The notes beneath the pieces are model-generated. The model was not told where the DNA came from and made no database searches. It was given only the letters and a program-made list of their open reading frames with translations. DNA of 11,925 bases from Pseudomonadota bacterium (lineage in GTDB: Bacteria; Pseudomonadota; Alphaproteobacteria; Rhizobiales; Beijerinckiaceae): contig JAFAAP010000124.1 of NCBI GenBank assembly GCA_023426505.1, positions 1 through 11,925 on the forward strand. Reading direction: 5' to 3'. The position numbers were made by a program, and so were the translations under genes. The first letter of the stretch is position 1. The number at the start of each line of letters is the position of its first letter. Below are positions 5,787 to 11,679 of this stretch, in pieces.

Positions 5787-6551
5787 TCACTGCACGCTGC
5801 CGCGGGCCCGGCCACCTGGGATGCTGCAGGAGCATCCGGTCCCGACGGGCGCCGAACTGATCAAGGCGCAGGTTCGGGCCGGGGTCACGCAGTACCCACC
5901 GGCGGCCGATGCCACCGGGGTCTGATACGTGGAATACGGGTAGTTGTAGTATGGATTGTTGTAGTACGGGTACGTGGCCGCCGCCCCGATGGCCGCTCCC
6001 GTGGCCAGACCGGCGGCACCCCAGCCCCAGCCGTAATACGGATAATTCCCATAGTACCCGCCGTAGTACGGATAGCGTCCGTAGTAGCGGCCATAATAGG
6101 GATACCGCCCACCATAGTACGGATACCGACCGCCATAATAGGGGTAACGCCCGCCGGTCGCGCCATAGCCGTATCGCCAATCCCCTCGATTGCCGAAGTA
6201 GTCGCCTCTGTTGCCGAAGCGGTTGTCGAAGCGGCCGGGGTTGTTGATCGCCGCCTGACGAAAACCTCCCGCTCCGGGGCTGAAGCCAGGTCGCGCGGCA
6301 ATCGCCCCGCCGCGGAAGCCTCCGGCCCCCATCCCGACTCGCGACCCACCCATGCCGCCTCGCGGGATGTACATTCTGGAGCCACCACCAAAGCCTCTGC
6401 CGCCGAATCCGCCCCCGCCTACACGGGCCCCGCCGAAGCCGCCACCGCCGCGGAAGCCGCCACCACCGCCACCCCGTCGGGCCTCGGCAACATCCGGGAT
6501 GAGGAGCGCGCTCGCCGCAAGAACGCCCAGAACCAGGAGAAGCTTGTTCAT
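5787..6551 (-). CDS. Exported Gly/Tyr-rich protein with C-terminal Cys cassette (254 aa)
   Basis: The start at 6551 (MNKLLLVLGVLAAS) is chosen because AGGAGG lies 6 bases upstream; the in-frame ATG at 6557 abuts that site. Residues 1-24 are a signal peptide ending VAEA. Residues 25-57 are a Gly-rich RGG/GFGG segment. Residues 60-125 are Gly/Arg/Asn-rich. Residues 133-174 are tandem GGRYPYY units. Residues 177-193 form a small Gly/Ala-zipper helix (GAAGLATGAAIGAA). The tail has four cysteines (221, 228, 240, 242) in YCVTPARTC and GTGCSCSIPGGRARG. I recall that Cys/GGRARG tail at the end of other hyphomicrobial exported proteins. An envelope or extracellular structural role is likely, with Tyr-rich repeats for adhesion or self-assembly, but this is inference. 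It is the promoter-proximal gene of a minus-strand pair with the 977-residue gene. Confidence 0.8.
   Translation of the reverse strand: MNKLLLVLGVLAASALLIPDVAEARRGGGGGGFRGGGGFGGARVGGGGFGGRGFGGGSRMYIPRGGMGGSRVGMGAGGFRGGAIAARPGFSPGAGGFRQAAINNPGRFDNRFGNRGDYFGNRGDWRYGYGATGGRYPYYGGRYPYYGGRYPYYGRYYGRYPYYGGYYGNYPYYGWGWGAAGLATGAAIGAAATYPYYNNPYYNYPYSTYQTPVASAAGGYCVTPARTCALISSAPVGTGCSCSIPGGRARGSVQ
6033..6152 (-). repeat. Tandem GGRYPYY-coding repeat
   Basis: Three exact 7-residue GRYPYYG units (21 bases each) are followed by degenerate RYYGRYPYYG, GYYGNYPYYG units. The bases differ mainly at silent positions, so this is an old coding repeat rather than a fresh slippage product. Confidence 0.65.
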
Positions 6552-7092
6552 CGCCATCCTCCTCTTTCGCCGCCAGGTGCACAGCACGAAACAGACTGTG
6601 ATCAACAGACCATTGTTGTCCTGCTGGGAGAACATGCTTGATCGACTGGGACAAGCGCTTGGCATTTTGAGACGAAGGGCCATTGCCCTCCCAACGCTTG
6701 CTTTGTCCGCCACCGCGAAAGCCAATTGCAGGCTGGCTAATCCCTGCTGCCTTTGACGCCGGGTTCGGGCCCCATCGGCGCTGGGTCAGGATCGACTTGC
6801 AAGAGATCGCGACATTCACTCCGCGGATGAAGAGCGGCCGCAGCTCTCGCCGCGAACGAGCATCCAGCTGACAGGAACGCCGCATGGGAGCAGGGCCTCC
6901 GCAGTTTGGCCAATAATAAGCATAAATCAAAGAGGTCCTGATGGGCGCTGCGGGATGTGTGACGACTACTTGGGTCAGTTGGAGACCAGTTGTCGCCCAG
7001 TCCATTGTTGGCCTAACCCCTGAGAGCAATGGCAGGTGCCCTGTGCTGCCGGTAGTAAGGCTTGGCTTTAAGTTACCTAATGGGAAAACCAG
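6552..7092. other. Divergent intergenic region
   Basis: It lies between the start of the Gly/Tyr-rich gene (minus) and the lipoprotein gene (plus), and presumably holds both promoters. I find no clear -35/-10 pair. An AT-rich patch at about 6910-6929 (CAATAATAAGCATAAATCAA) stands out from the GC-rich surroundings. One doubtful short frame is listed separately. No RNA gene is seen. Confidence 0.4.
6634..6756 (+). CDS. Doubtful 40-residue frame
   Basis: The frame begins MLDRLGQALGILRRRAIALP and ends CRLANPCCL. GGGAG lies 4 bases before the ATG. The N-terminal half could form a basic amphipathic helix. No family is recognised, and it sits alone in a divergent intergenic region, so chance is a real alternative. 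Confidence 0.2.
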   Translation: MLDRLGQALGILRRRAIALPTLALSATAKANCRLANPCCL

Positions 7093-7443
7093 ATGCGCCT
7101 GCTGCCCGTCCTACTGATGTCTCTGGCTCTCTCTGCGTGCGTCTCGTCCGGGCGGCAGCATCAGGTCCAGCCTTTGCCGCCCGCGAACGTGGGTGACACT
7201 CGGGGCGCGGCTGTCACCCCTTCCCCGCTGATCGTCCCCGCACCTTCCCCTGCGAAGCACATCACCTCCAATGGAACCGGTGGATATATCTTGCCCGACG
7301 GCACGACGGTGGCGGGAGACGGATCGGGCGGCTTCCGGCTGCCAAACGGGGCCTATGTTGCTCCCGATGGGGCGGGCGGCGTAACCCTGCCGAACGGCAC
7401 CAGATGCACGGCGGATGGCGCGGGAGGATACCTGTGTCCTTGA
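7093..7443 (+). CDS. Small repeat lipoprotein (116 aa)
   Basis: Residues 1-15 are a signal peptide with a lipobox LSAC, so Cys16 should be lipidated; no Asp follows it, which favours outer-membrane sorting. Residues 20-57 are a Pro/Ala/Ser-rich linker. Residues 59-116 are tandem units of about 16 residues with the pattern DGxGGxxLPNG: SNGTGGYILPDG, DGSGGFRLPNG, DGAGGVTLPNG and a final truncated DGAGGYLCP. Two cysteines (105, 115) lie in the last units and may pair. The regular Gly turns and LP(N/D)G pattern suggest a short repeated beta structure. No enzyme motif is seen. Only a weak purine run (GGGAAAA) precedes the ATG. The function is unknown; an envelope structural or binding role is inferred. 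Confidence 0.8.
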   Translation: MRLLPVLLMSLALSACVSSGRQHQVQPLPPANVGDTRGAAVTPSPLIVPAPSPAKHITSNGTGGYILPDGTTVAGDGSGGFRLPNGAYVAPDGAGGVTLPNGTRCTADGAGGYLCP

Positions 7444-7585
7444 TGAGGTAGCCGCGGAAGGTTGGACCATGCTCCGGATCTAAACGGGCACGCGGCGTTC
7501 CCCTGAGCCGGCTCATAAATCTTTTGATCCTTTGACCGTACAGGACCCTGAACGCAGATTGGTCGCTCTGAAGCGAGGTACGACG

Positions 7586-7789
7586 ATGCCCGTGGATCGT
7601 ACGATGCTGAGACAGGCTCTGAGCGAACTTGTGAGGCTGAAGGGCGGCGCAGAGAATCCGACAGGCTTTCTCGCCCAGCTTTACAGCTCCGCCTTGAGCG
7701 AATGGGCGGGGGAACTCGGCGTGGATCGGCACAAACTCAGCAAGCTGGTTCACGTCAGAAAGGTGGTTTCAGACCGACGGCTTCACTAG
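7586..7789 (+). CDS. Small hypothetical protein (67 aa)
   Basis: The protein begins MPVDRTMLRQALSELVRLKG and continues with a helix containing TGFLAQLYSSALSEWAGELG and a basic end (VDRHKLSKLVHVRKVVSDRR). GAGG lies 8 bases before the ATG. A TTG at 7532 in the same frame would add 18 residues, but it lacks a ribosome site. It is all-helical, cytoplasmic and slightly HTH-like at the C-terminus (ALSEWAGELGVDRHKLSKLV), but too short and divergent to assign to a family. It lies between the lipoprotein gene and an exported-protein gene, with gaps of about 140 bases on each side, so it is probably transcribed on its own. Confidence 0.5.
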   Translation: MPVDRTMLRQALSELVRLKGGAENPTGFLAQLYSSALSEWAGELGVDRHKLSKLVHVRKVVSDRRLH

Positions 7790-7925
7790 GGAGTAATCTG
7801 GTCAGGAACGGGCAGCGCGGCCGCTCCCGATCCCGCTCGTGTCGTTGTGCTATTCCCGGCCATTCCAGCTGAGCACGGCGACGTGTACATTGGGCTGACC
7901 AGTTTCCTGCAGAGCGGAGGAGGCA

Positions 7926-8789
7926 ATGACCGGCTTTCCCGCCAGACGTCTCGGAGCAGCTGGTTGCCTGCTGGCTGTCCTCGTCGCCGTCCCAGTCGAA
8001 GCCGACCCGTTCTTCGTCCGGATCTACGGGAGAACCTACAAGGTCGACCCGCGATACCCGTCCGATGAAGCAAACGGCCCAAAGCCTCAGGAAGCCTTGA
8101 AGGCGCTACCCTCCGACCTCGCGAAGAATCCCGGGTTCAGGCCGTCGCACGAGCAGGTCTTGGCCGAGGTCGAGGAAAGGCTCTGGATCGCACGCAACGA
8201 GCTCGATGAGGAGCTGGAGGCCGCCTCCCGCAAGCGGGGAAGCGTAGGTGGCGACGCGAAGGCGTTCAGGCAGGAGATGATAGGTTCTCTCGCGACTGGA
8301 GCCGTGCAAACCCGTTCGCCGGAGCTGCAGAAGCTCTACGAGCGCCACAGGGCCCTGAACCTCCTCGTGCGGGAACTGCGGCGGTCTATGGACCTGCCGG
8401 TCAGGGTGCCGGAAGCAGGCTTCTCCCGGCCGACGCTGGCGCCCACGATCGAAGCCAGCTACCGCGATCTCGGCTTTGATCCTCTAGAGGCGTATTACGC
8501 CTACAGGCGGGTTAAAGCTGCCTTTCGATCCGGCGATGTCGAACTCCTCGCTCAGGCCACCCACTATCCCTTGACGGTGATAGGAAAGGTCAGGCGGACC
8601 ATCCGCAATCGCGACCAGCTCATCGCGGCAAAGGACACAATTATGGACCCGCGCGTCCGGGAGGTTGTTGCAAAATCCACCTTTGAGACACTGTTTGTCC
8701 GGGACAAGGGGATGATGCTTGGACAGGGCGAGGTCTGGATCACCCATGACCGGTCGGGCTTCGGATTGGGAGGCATCAATCTCCCATAA
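7926..8789 (+). CDS. Exported protein of unknown function (287 aa)
   Basis: Residues 1-26 are a Sec signal peptide ending VEA before DPFF. Residues 75-155 form a long charged helical region (EQVLAEVEERLWIARNELDE, KLYERHRALNLLVRELRRSM), perhaps a coiled coil or helical hairpin. Residues 190-275 look like a compact alpha/beta domain: VKAAFRSGDVELLAQATHYP, then LTVIGKVRRTIRNRDQLIA, a helix, then LFVRDKGMMLGQGEVWIT. That order (helix, hydrophobic strand, a 'sites of strand-turn' basic stretch, LFVR.kG.M.G.GEVWI) recalls periplasmic NTF2/SnoaL-like domains of unknown role, but I could not confirm this from motifs. A strong AGGAGG precedes the ATG by 2 bases (GGAGG by 5 in the overlapping register). 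It lies 86 bases before the lytic transglycosylase gene, so joint transcription and a cell-wall-related role are possible. Confidence 0.7.
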   Translation: MTGFPARRLGAAGCLLAVLVAVPVEADPFFVRIYGRTYKVDPRYPSDEANGPKPQEALKALPSDLAKNPGFRPSHEQVLAEVEERLWIARNELDEELEAASRKRGSVGGDAKAFRQEMIGSLATGAVQTRSPELQKLYERHRALNLLVRELRRSMDLPVRVPEAGFSRPTLAPTIEASYRDLGFDPLEAYYAYRRVKAAFRSGDVELLAQATHYPLTVIGKVRRTIRNRDQLIAAKDTIMDPRVREVVAKSTFETLFVRDKGMMLGQGEVWITHDRSGFGLGGINLP

Positions 8790-8875
8790 GAGCCATCCCC
8801 GCCACTTATGCCGCATTACAGCCAAGACAGCGCGTCAGCCTCTCGGCCGATTCAGCGGATGGGAAGGAGCTCCGA

Positions 8876-9697
8876 ATGAGAACAGCTGGGCATTTCAGCA
8901 GCGTTAATATCGCAGCCTTGGTGTCCCTCGTCGGGATGGCCAGTGCCGCGGGTGCCCCGCAGTGCGGCAGCACGGCAGCGGGCTTCGAGACGTGGAAGCA
9001 GCAGTTTGCCGATGAGGCGAGAGCACGGGGCATCAGTGCCTCGACCATTGCGGCCCTCAGGGGAGCAACCTATGCGACGGCCACCATTGCGGCCGATCGA
9101 GGCCAGAGAAGCTTCCGCTTGTCGCTTGACCAGTTTCTCGCCAAGCGCGGCGGCGCAACGATCGTGGCACGTGGGCGCTCGCTCAAGCAATCGAATGCGG
9201 CGCTCTTTGCGTCTCTTGAGCAACGCTACGGCGTCCCGCCGGGGCCGCTCCTGGCGATCTGGGGCATGGAGACGGCGTTCGGGCGACAGCGTGGGAACCA
9301 GAACACCCTGTCGGCGGTGGCGACCCTCGCCTATGACTGCCGTCGGTCGGCCTTCTTTACCGACCAGCTCTACGCCGCTCTGACCCTGATCGACCGTGGT
9401 ATTCTCTCGGCCGGCACGCGAGGTTCCATGCACGGTGAGATCGGTCAGACCCAGTTCCTGCCGAAGAGCATCCTGAACTATGGCACCGGCGGCAATCTCG
9501 ACGTTGCGGCCAACGCGCTTGCCTCCACGGCCAACTTCCTCAAGGCTCATGGCTGGCGTGCGGGTGCAGGCTACCAACCCGGCGAGCCAAACTTCAGCGC
9601 GATCCAAGCCTGGAATGCCGCTCCGGTGTACCAGAGGGCTATCGTGCTGATCGGTCAGCAGATTGATGGAACAGAGGGGCCATCCGCGAGACGCTGA
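8876..9697 (+). CDS. Lytic murein transglycosylase, MltB family
   Basis: This is predicted to cleave the MurNAc-GlcNAc bond of peptidoglycan in the periplasm with formation of 1,6-anhydro-MurNAc. Residues 1-27 are a signal peptide (cleavage near AAGA); Cys30 is not in a lipobox, so the enzyme should be soluble. The SLT_2 (GH103) domain covers about 38-262. It contains LLAIWGMETAFGRQRGNQNT with the probable catalytic Glu132 in GMETAFG, the EIGQTQFLPKSI motif (188-199) and the DVAANALASTANFLKAHGW signature (209-227), all in family order. At 273 residues it fits the short alphaproteobacterial MltB homologues and lacks the C-terminal peptidoglycan-binding domain found in some. AAGGAG lies 6 bases before the ATG. 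It ends 5 bases from a convergent SplB-like pseudogene. Confidence 0.92.
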   Translation: MRTAGHFSSVNIAALVSLVGMASAAGAPQCGSTAAGFETWKQQFADEARARGISASTIAALRGATYATATIAADRGQRSFRLSLDQFLAKRGGATIVARGRSLKQSNAALFASLEQRYGVPPGPLLAIWGMETAFGRQRGNQNTLSAVATLAYDCRRSAFFTDQLYAALTLIDRGILSAGTRGSMHGEIGQTQFLPKSILNYGTGGNLDVAANALASTANFLKAHGWRAGAGYQPGEPNFSAIQAWNAAPVYQRAIVLIGQQIDGTEGPSARR

Positions 9698-9701
9698 GGG
9701 T

Positions 9702-10056
9702 GCGTCCGTACTTCGTGCGCTTCTGCGCCCGTGTGGCCTCATCCATGTCAAGGCTCGAACCCGGATACCAGCCTGTCAGAACCTCTTTTGATCCGGCCGT
9801 GAAGCGGCGCGTGATCAACTCGATGGTGAGGTCTGCCCCAGGCACATCACGGAGGGTGCGGCCGCAAAGTCGAGCAGCGCCTGATACTCCTCCAGCCTGC
9901 CTCTGCCATCCGGCGCGCAGCCTGCAAGCGGGCCAGGAGGCCTGCCGTACCACCTTCAAAGCGAACGAGCGCGGAGCGTTGACCGACACACGCATGCGTG
10001 TGCGCCTGCTGTGGTCGAGGTTGAGAAGCGGCTCCACTGCATCGAACTTAGTAGTG
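9702..10056 (-). pseudogene. Decayed SplB-like (spore photoproduct lyase family) radical SAM gene
   Basis: Minus-strand pieces match the C-terminal half of SplB-family proteins in the right order but in shifting frames. Segment 1 (10056-9975) gives TTKFDAVEPLLNLDHSRRTR and MRVSVNA. Segment 2 (about 9970-9894), in another frame, gives RFEGGTAGLLARLQAARRMA and EAG. A piece of about 15 residues (the GLTIAPIMP region) is then missing. Segment 3 (about 9895-9857), in a third frame, gives LEEYQALLDFAAA. Segment 4 (about 9856-9702) gives LRDVPGADLTIELITRRFTA, GSKEVLTGWYPGSSLDMDEA and KRTKYG. The N-terminal half, including the CxxxCxxC iron-sulfur motif, is absent, and the last part after KRTKYG is gone. 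No functional protein can be made. Intact members are DNA-repair or radical SAM enzymes; in non-spore-formers the role is unclear. Confidence 0.8.
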
Positions 10057-10070
10057 AACGGCCGAAATGA

Positions 10071-10277
10071 GACCGAAGGAGCCTGCTGCCGGTCTTTCAC
10101 ATCTCCAACAATGGTCTGGGACACATCACAGCAGACCTGGCCAACCATCCTGGCTACGAAAGGCTGATCGAGGTAGCCAGCCTTGGTATCCCGGCTCTCG
10201 TGATCACCCATCTCTACACGCCTGTGGGTTTGGCGGCGCCAAGCTATAAGATCACGTCGCGTCGGCGGGATGCGTAG
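10071..10277 (+). other. Start-less open frame, possible gene remnant
   Basis: Between two stops the plus strand reads SLLPVFHISNNGLGHITADL, then ANHPGYERLIEVASLGIPAL and VITHLYTPVGLAAPSYKIT. It has a natural-looking amino-acid mix and low GC at second codon positions. There is no ATG, GTG or TTG with a ribosome site near its beginning, so it is at best the end of a truncated gene. I do not recognise the family. The opposite strand is also open here (MGDHESRDTKAGYLDQPF), so the coding strand is not certain. Confidence 0.25.
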
Positions 10278-10571
10278 CGTCAGTTCCGGCTGCTTTAGCC
10301 TCAGGCGCAGCCGCATCATCCCAGAGCCAGCCGCGGACCACCTCGTGAACGTCATCGTTCCTGCACATCGAAGTTCCAGCGCTCAGGTGCATGAAGAGCG
10401 GTTGCACGGATGCAGGTGGAATGGGAAGGATAGAAGCCCTCCCACCCTCTACCCAAGTTTGAGCAGACAGCCACCATCCAGAACGAAGCTCGGTCCTAGC
10501 GTGGTGGTAGCTATACGGTTGCTAGGTTGCTGACGCCGGATCGCAATGCACTGCTAAGTCCTTGAAAGAGA
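10278..10571. other. Stretch with no supported gene
   Basis: Short frames exist on both strands, but none has a ribosome site and a protein-like composition together. A minus-strand frame around 10391-10255 (MHLSAGTSMCRNDDVHEVVR) is the best of them and is not convincing. The base composition is less GC-rich towards 10540-10571, next to the tRNA fragment. Confidence 0.35.
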
Positions 10572-10620
10572 TGGTGAGCGCGGATGGACTCGAACCATCG
10601 ACCCGCTGATTAAAAGTCAG
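10572..10620 (-). tRNA. 3' fragment of tRNA-Lys(UUU), probable attachment-site remnant
   Basis: Read on the minus strand, CTGACTTTTAATCAG gives an anticodon stem and a seven-base loop CTTTTAA with anticodon TTT (10614-10612). Next come a GGGTC variable region, a perfect T arm (GATGG/TTCGAGT/CCATC), the acceptor 3' strand CGCGCTC, discriminator A and an encoded CCA. The matching 5' acceptor strand (GAGCGCG expected) and D arm are absent; the sequence before the anticodon stem is unrelated. The product cannot be a tRNA. This is the form left when DNA integrates into a tRNA gene. The missing half lies on the high-coordinate side, so inserted DNA would extend from about 10621 to the right. Confidence 0.75.
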
Positions 10621-10650
10621 AGGGTCTGCCGCGGCCTGCGAGTTTGCCGT

Positions 10651-11448
10651 TCAGTGTCCCGGCAGGACCAGAACCTTCGGACTCTTTGGCAGGGTGGCGC
10701 GGGACAGCGCGATCGCCGCCGTATCGCTAAACTCCACCGGAAAGTTCTCACGAGCAGAGGCCAGGAACCGGTTGAGGGTCGACGGCCCAAAAAAGTGCAT
10801 CGGGATCATGAGCGGTGCATTGATCGCCCGCAGCACCTCCATCATGTCGAAGGTCTCGAGCGTATAGCCCCCATCAACCGGGACCAGAACCGCATCGATG
10901 CGCCCCAGCTTCTTCAAGTGCTCAGGCGTGAGCGTATGGTGCAGATGGCCGAGATGGGCGATGCACAGCTGAGCGGTCTCGAACACAAAGATGGAGTTGC
11001 CGTCGTATTCGGTCGCTCCGCCATAGCCGCGGATGTTGGTTGAGACATTGCGGATGCGCACATCCTGCACCGTCAGATCGTGGTGGGCCGGGCCGCCCTC
11101 TGGATTCCAGCCTCGCAATACATGCTTGATCCCCGGATCGGGGCGATAGCTGAAATGGGTCGAGTGCGCCTTGTTCATCGTGACTACGTCCGGAAGGACG
11201 GATGGCCGCGTGCCGTCGCTGTAGTCGGTGGCGATCCGCACCCCCTGCGGGGTCTCGATCAGGAAGGTGGCATGGCCGATGAAGGTCAGGCCAACCTCGT
11301 CCTGCCGCAGGGCTGCCCGGGAGAACTGGGCGTCTCGGGAGGCGATCAGCCCAGGGCAGCCCTCCGGCTCTGCTGCAGCGGCGGGCAAGGACAAGCTCAA
11401 GCCGATGACCGCCGCGACCGAACCAGCAACTCGCCCGAAGCTCCGCAT
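10651..11448 (-). CDS. Exported MBL-fold metallo-hydrolase-like protein (265 aa)
   Basis: The ATG at 11448 is chosen because GGAGG lies 5 bases upstream; a GTG at 11460 would add four residues and lacks such a site. Residues 1-26 are a signal peptide (LSLPAAAA). The fold is seen in GLTFIGHATFLIETPQGVRI (53-72), where GHATFLIE is the typical first strand-turn of UlaG/YycJ-like MBL proteins. It is followed by DVVTMNKAHSTHF (87-99), CIAHLGHLHHTLTPEHLKKL (162-181), VLVPVDGGYTLE (187-198) and APLMIPMHFFG (211-221). His165/His168, Asp192 and His218 are likely metal ligands. The canonical HxHxDH is replaced by HSTH (95-98) without the Asp-His pair. The substrate is unknown. The stop lies 31 bases from the tRNA fragment, so it would be the outermost gene of any inserted element. 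Confidence 0.82.
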   Translation of the reverse strand: MRSFGRVAGSVAAVIGLSLSLPAAAAEPEGCPGLIASRDAQFSRAALRQDEVGLTFIGHATFLIETPQGVRIATDYSDGTRPSVLPDVVTMNKAHSTHFSYRPDPGIKHVLRGWNPEGGPAHHDLTVQDVRIRNVSTNIRGYGGATEYDGNSIFVFETAQLCIAHLGHLHHTLTPEHLKKLGRIDAVLVPVDGGYTLETFDMMEVLRAINAPLMIPMHFFGPSTLNRFLASARENFPVEFSDTAAIALSRATLPKSPKVLVLPGH

Positions 11449-11542
11449 CAGGACCTCCACCTGCTTGGTCAGTCCACCTGCAAAGCAAACATGTAGGAGC
11501 CGAGGCTGTTACGTCCACAGGGCTGAGGAATGGGACGGACTC

Positions 11543-11668
11543 ATGGTAGAGCGCCTGCGTCGCTGGCTGAGTCTGTCGCCGACGCATGTCGGTCTCAGAC
11601 GCAGTGCGTCAGTGACGAAGTCTGTCAGCGACGCAGTCCGTCGTCGACGCACACCCATTGCAGCATAG
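11543..11668 (+). CDS. Doubtful 41-residue basic frame
   Basis: The frame reads MVERLRRWLSLSPTHVGLRR and ends RRRRTPIAA. It is Arg/Ser-rich and runs through the GTCTGTC-type repeats. No Shine-Dalgarno is present. It ends 11 bases before the HTH gene start, so a leader-peptide role is conceivable, but a chance frame through repeats is more likely. Confidence 0.15.
   Translation: MVERLRRWLSLSPTHVGLRRSASVTKSVSDAVRRRRTPIAA
11571..11651 (+). repeat. Three imperfect 16-base GTCYGTC..CGACGCA repeats
   Basis: GTCTGTCGCCGACGCA (11571-11586), GTCTGTCAGCGACGCA (11620-11635) and GTCCGTCGTCGACGCA (11636-11651) are spaced repeats, the last two in direct tandem. Inverted TGCGTC/GACGCA pairs also occur around them (for example 11566-11571 region and 11605-11635). 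They lie 30-110 bases before the HTH gene start, where an operator would be expected. Confidence 0.5.
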
Positions 11669-11679
11669 GGACACACGCC

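Noticed and set aside
5776..7029. Minus-strand open frame of 417 residues overlapping the Gly/Tyr-rich gene
   Set aside because: It runs in another frame of the same DNA, Arg/Trp/Leu-rich and without a ribosome site; the overlapping frame with signal peptide and AGGAGG is the real gene.
7504..7515. 12-base palindrome TGAGCCGGCTCA after the lipoprotein gene
   Set aside because: No loop or T tract for a terminator, and no second copy to suggest an operator.
8852..9751. Minus-strand open frame of 299 residues opposite the lytic transglycosylase
   Set aside because: The plus frame carries all MltB-family motifs; the antisense frame is Arg-rich and motif-free.
9987..10002. Perfect 16-base palindrome CACACGCATGCGTGTG
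   Set aside because: It falls on the Arg-Met-Arg codons of the SplB remnant and is likely a chance product of alternating purine-pyrimidine codons.
10922..11587. Minus-strand open frame of 221 residues over the MBL gene
   Set aside because: It is an out-of-frame reading of the MBL gene (Arg/Pro/Gly-rich) with no ribosome site.
11571..11651. CRISPR-like array
   Set aside because: Only three imperfect 16-base repeats with unequal spacing (two directly abutting) and no spacer pattern or cas gene.
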